From Natrinema hispanicum (GTDB taxonomy: Archaea; Halobacteriota; Halobacteria; Halobacteriales; Natrialbaceae): 64,000 bases of DNA. A program made the translations under genes and the position numbers. Below are positions 62,341 to 64,000 of the stretch, piece by piece (the first letter of the stretch is position 1; every line of letters starts with the position of its first letter). Where the stretch lies: assembly GCF_004217335.1 (NCBI RefSeq), contig NZ_SHMP01000005.1:248001-312000 (forward strand), in the 5' to 3' direction. The notes under the pieces were generated by a model. It saw nothing but the letters and a program-made list of their open reading frames with translations, searched no databases and was not told the DNA's origin.

Positions 62341-63015
62341 TTACTCGCCCAGTGCCGCGATTTCGTCTTCGAGCCACTCGCTGAACCACTTGACGCGTTT
62401 GAGCCGCTGGTGGGCGATGCTCTCTGCGGTCTCGCTTTGGACGCGCGAGGCGGCGTCGTACCCACGCTCTAAGACGCGCTCGACCATCTCTTCGCTGTCC
62501 ATGTGCGTGCGAGCCTCATAGCCCATGCGCAACAGCATGAGTGCGGTCCCGTTTGCACCGACCTTATCGAGCAGGTCGGCCTCGATGAGACACTGGGTCT
62601 CGAGGGCGAGATCGGTCAGATCGCCCTGATAGGAGTGGTGTTCGATCGAACGACACACCTGCTGGACGAACGACTCGGGATACTCGCCGTGGGACTCGAG
62701 GTACTCACGGGCGACGCGAGCGCCGGCCTCGGCGTGGAGTTCCTGGTCGGTCTCGAGTTTGGCGACGTCGTGAAAGAGAGCGGCGACGCGGGTGACGTCG
62801 ATGTCCGCGCCCTCCTTCTGTGCGATTTCCGTTGCGAGATCGACCACGTTGAGGATGTGATTGTGGCGGTACTCGGCGGAGTGCCACGGATACCAGCGCA
62901 TCCGCCCACCCTCGTCTTCCTTCTCGACGCTTGCCGCGAGATATTCGAAGACGAATCCTTTCATCTCCTCGAACTCGGCGTCGGTCACCCTGGTCTCTTT
63001 TATTTCGACGCCCAC
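62341..63015 (-). CDS. HD-domain hydrolase
   Basis: The 224-residue protein has the HD phosphohydrolase pattern: histidine region YRHNHILNVVDLATEIA, the HD dyad FHDVAKLETD (His82, Asp83), SIEHHSYQG and the acidic DLLDKVGANGTAL. It is likely a metal-dependent phosphatase or nucleotide hydrolase; the substrate cannot be read. GTG 63015 is chosen since GGAGG sits seven to eight bases upstream, and the N-terminus MGVEIKETRVTDAEFEEMKG is family-like. Longer frames with ATG are less likely. It is followed on the opposite strand by the cobalamin-binding protein gene. Confidence 0.87.
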   Translation of the reverse strand: MGVEIKETRVTDAEFEEMKGFVFEYLAASVEKEDEGGRMRWYPWHSAEYRHNHILNVVDLATEIAQKEGADIDVTRVAALFHDVAKLETDQELHAEAGARVAREYLESHGEYPESFVQQVCRSIEHHSYQGDLTDLALETQCLIEADLLDKVGANGTALMLLRMGYEARTHMDSEEMVERVLERGYDAASRVQSETAESIAHQRLKRVKWFSEWLEDEIAALGE

Positions 63016-63237
63016 GATAGATCCCTCCGCAGCAGACGAACGATAGTCATTACTGGAATGTTCGGTCGTTTCGCTCTTTAGCCTTTGGTTCGGTCCAGTT
63101 TTGGGCGATATGACACTCATGCCGTCACAACGCCACTCGATCACCGACCCGTGGCCGCCACGGAATTCCGTCGCTGCACCAGACGATGGAAATAATTTTC
63201 CGTTAAAGTCAAACAGTCGGCTCGGAAAGAGGGGGGT

Positions 63238-63654
63238 ATGAGCAGCGAACAGGAAGCGGAGTCGATTCGGTGTCTCGTCGCCAAAGTCGGCCTCGACGGT
63301 CACGACCGCGGGGCACACGTCATCGCACGCGCGTTCCGTGATGCCGGCTTCGAAGTCATCTATTCCGGACTGCACAAATCGCCCGATCAGATCGTTCAGG
63401 CCGCCGTGCAAGAGGACGTCGACGTCCTCGGCATCTCCATTCTCTCGGGAGCCCACGACACGCTCGTCCCGAAGATCATGGACGGGCTCGAGGAGTACGG
63501 TGCCAAAGACGACACGCTCGTGCTCGCCGGCGGCGTCATCCCCGACGAGGACCGCGAGGGACTCAAAGACGACGGCGTCGCGGCCATCTTCGGCCCCGGG
63601 ACCTCGATCGAGGAAACCATCGAATTCGTCCGCGAAAACGCGCCGCAGCGATGA
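63238..63654 (+). CDS. Methylmalonyl-CoA mutase cobalamin-binding subunit
   Basis: The 138-residue B12-binding domain shows [18 protein letters not shown] with the axial-ligand histidine (His22 in DGHDRG). [20 protein letters not shown], the loop GISILSGAH and the end [20 protein letters not shown] complete it. In haloarchaea this domain is a separate protein from the mutase large subunit. The complex converts methylmalonyl-CoA and succinyl-CoA. Its TGA overlaps the ATG of the MeaB gene (ATGA), indicating an operon. GGGGGG lies just before the ATG, with AT-rich aataatttt about 45 bases upstream. Confidence 0.93.
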   Translation: MSSEQEAESIRCLVAKVGLDGHDRGAHVIARAFRDAGFEVIYSGLHKSPDQIVQAAVQEDVDVLGISILSGAHDTLVPKIMDGLEEYGAKDDTLVLAGGVIPDEDREGLKDDGVAAIFGPGTSIEETIEFVRENAPQR

Positions 63655-64000
63655 CCATGGACGAAGCCGACGAATCGCTACTCGAAGCGCTGCTGGCGGG
63701 CGAACACCGCGCACTCGCTCGAGTCATCTCGAAGATCGAGAACCGGTCGCCAGGGTATCGAGACCTCGTCTCGGAGCTCTACGCCCATACGGGCAATGCC
63801 GACGTGATCGGCATCACCGGCTCGCCGGGCGCAGGCAAGTCGACGCTGGTCGACAAACTCGCCGAGGCCTACCGCGAGCGTGGCGAGACGGTTGGGGTCA
63901 TCGCGATCGACCCTTCCTCGCCGTTTACCGGTGGTGCCGTACTGGGCGACCGCATCCGCATGGCGTCGACCGTCGGCGACATGGATGTTTTCGTCCGCTC
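63651..64000 (+). CDS. meaB: MeaB/ArgK-family GTPase, 3' truncated
   Basis: Starting at ATG 63651, overlapping the previous stop by four bases, the frame stays open to the window end (116 residues). It reads [20 protein letters not shown], then [20 protein letters not shown]. The Walker A motif is GSPGAGKST, followed by [20 protein letters not shown] and an [15 protein letters not shown] segment. This is the G3E GTPase MeaB, which loads and protects the cobalamin cofactor of methylmalonyl-CoA mutase. The operon with the B12 subunit supports this. The C-terminal part is outside the window. Confidence 0.93.
   Translation, partial: MTMDEADESLLEALLAGEHRALARVISKIENRSPGYRDLVSELYAHTGNADVIGITGSPGAGKSTLVDKLAEAYRERGETVGVIAIDPSSPFTGGAVLGDRIRMASTVGDMDVFVR

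Overview
The window is chromosomal DNA of an extremely halophilic archaeon (class Halobacteria; Natrialbaceae-like is my inference). The evidence is a GC-rich sequence with strongly acidic predicted proteins, many twin-arginine and lipobox signals, archaeal TATA boxes about 25-30 bases ahead of leaderless starts, an Orc1/Cdc6 initiator beside haloarchaeal origin recognition boxes, a ThiN-type thiamine regulator with Thi4, and several families known mainly from haloarchaea. I found no rRNA, tRNA, CRISPR array, intact insertion sequence or prophage.

Layout. 0-6 kb: the end of a PhoU-like regulator, small membrane and regulatory proteins, a nitrilase-fold hydrolase, a sugar-phosphate nucleotidyltransferase/acyltransferase, and an AT-richer patch with a decayed transposase and a lipoprotein gene. 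6-12.4 kb: an aldehyde dehydrogenase carrying an in-frame palindromic insertion, a RIO-like kinase, membrane proteins and glutamate dehydrogenase. 12.4-14.8 kb: a replication origin (AT-rich unwinding region, at least six ORB-like boxes) with orc1. 15-17.3 kb: a Tat-exported trypsin-fold protease. 17.4-27.3 kb: a central-carbon cluster of NDP-sugar synthase, type I GAPDH, TreT-like trehalose synthase, tandem Usp, ADP-dependent sugar kinase, PEP synthase, FBPase and class I aldolase. 28-33 kb: membrane proteins, a DCC1-HTTM pair and a squalene/phytoene synthase. 33-36 kb: acyl-CoA ligase and acyl-CoA dehydrogenase. 36-44 kb: PadR regulator, a zincin-like membrane protein, a CtaA-CtaB fusion, a blue copper protein, a DASS transporter and an SDR. 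44-53 kb: bacterial-type LeuRS, DUF420 protein, ThiR, a methyltransferase, a thioesterase and Thi4. 53-64 kb: topoisomerase I, a 1395-residue HEAT-repeat/PQQ-propeller fusion, a TlpA-like thioredoxin opposite a LysE exporter, an HD hydrolase, and the methylmalonyl-CoA mutase B12 subunit with the start of MeaB.

How the genes fit together. The 17-27 kb cluster can take pyruvate to PEP (PpsA), use GAPDH in the triose section, join trioses to fructose-1,6-bisphosphate (Fba) and release fructose-6-phosphate (Fbp). NDP-glucose formation and TreT would connect this to trehalose, and an ADP-dependent kinase could return free sugar. Acyl-CoA ligase and dehydrogenase with the mutase subunit and MeaB suggest fatty-acid and propionyl-CoA use. 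CtaA-CtaB, the DUF420 protein and the cupredoxin belong to aerobic respiration. ThiR and Thi4 lie 2 kb apart.

The least expected features are the HEAT-PQQ giant protein, the Tat serine protease, a family of three roughly 80-bp hairpin repeats (4.9, 50.5 and 52.4 kb), the coding palindromic insertion in the aldehyde dehydrogenase, and the Thermococcales-like TreT/ADP-kinase neighbourhood.
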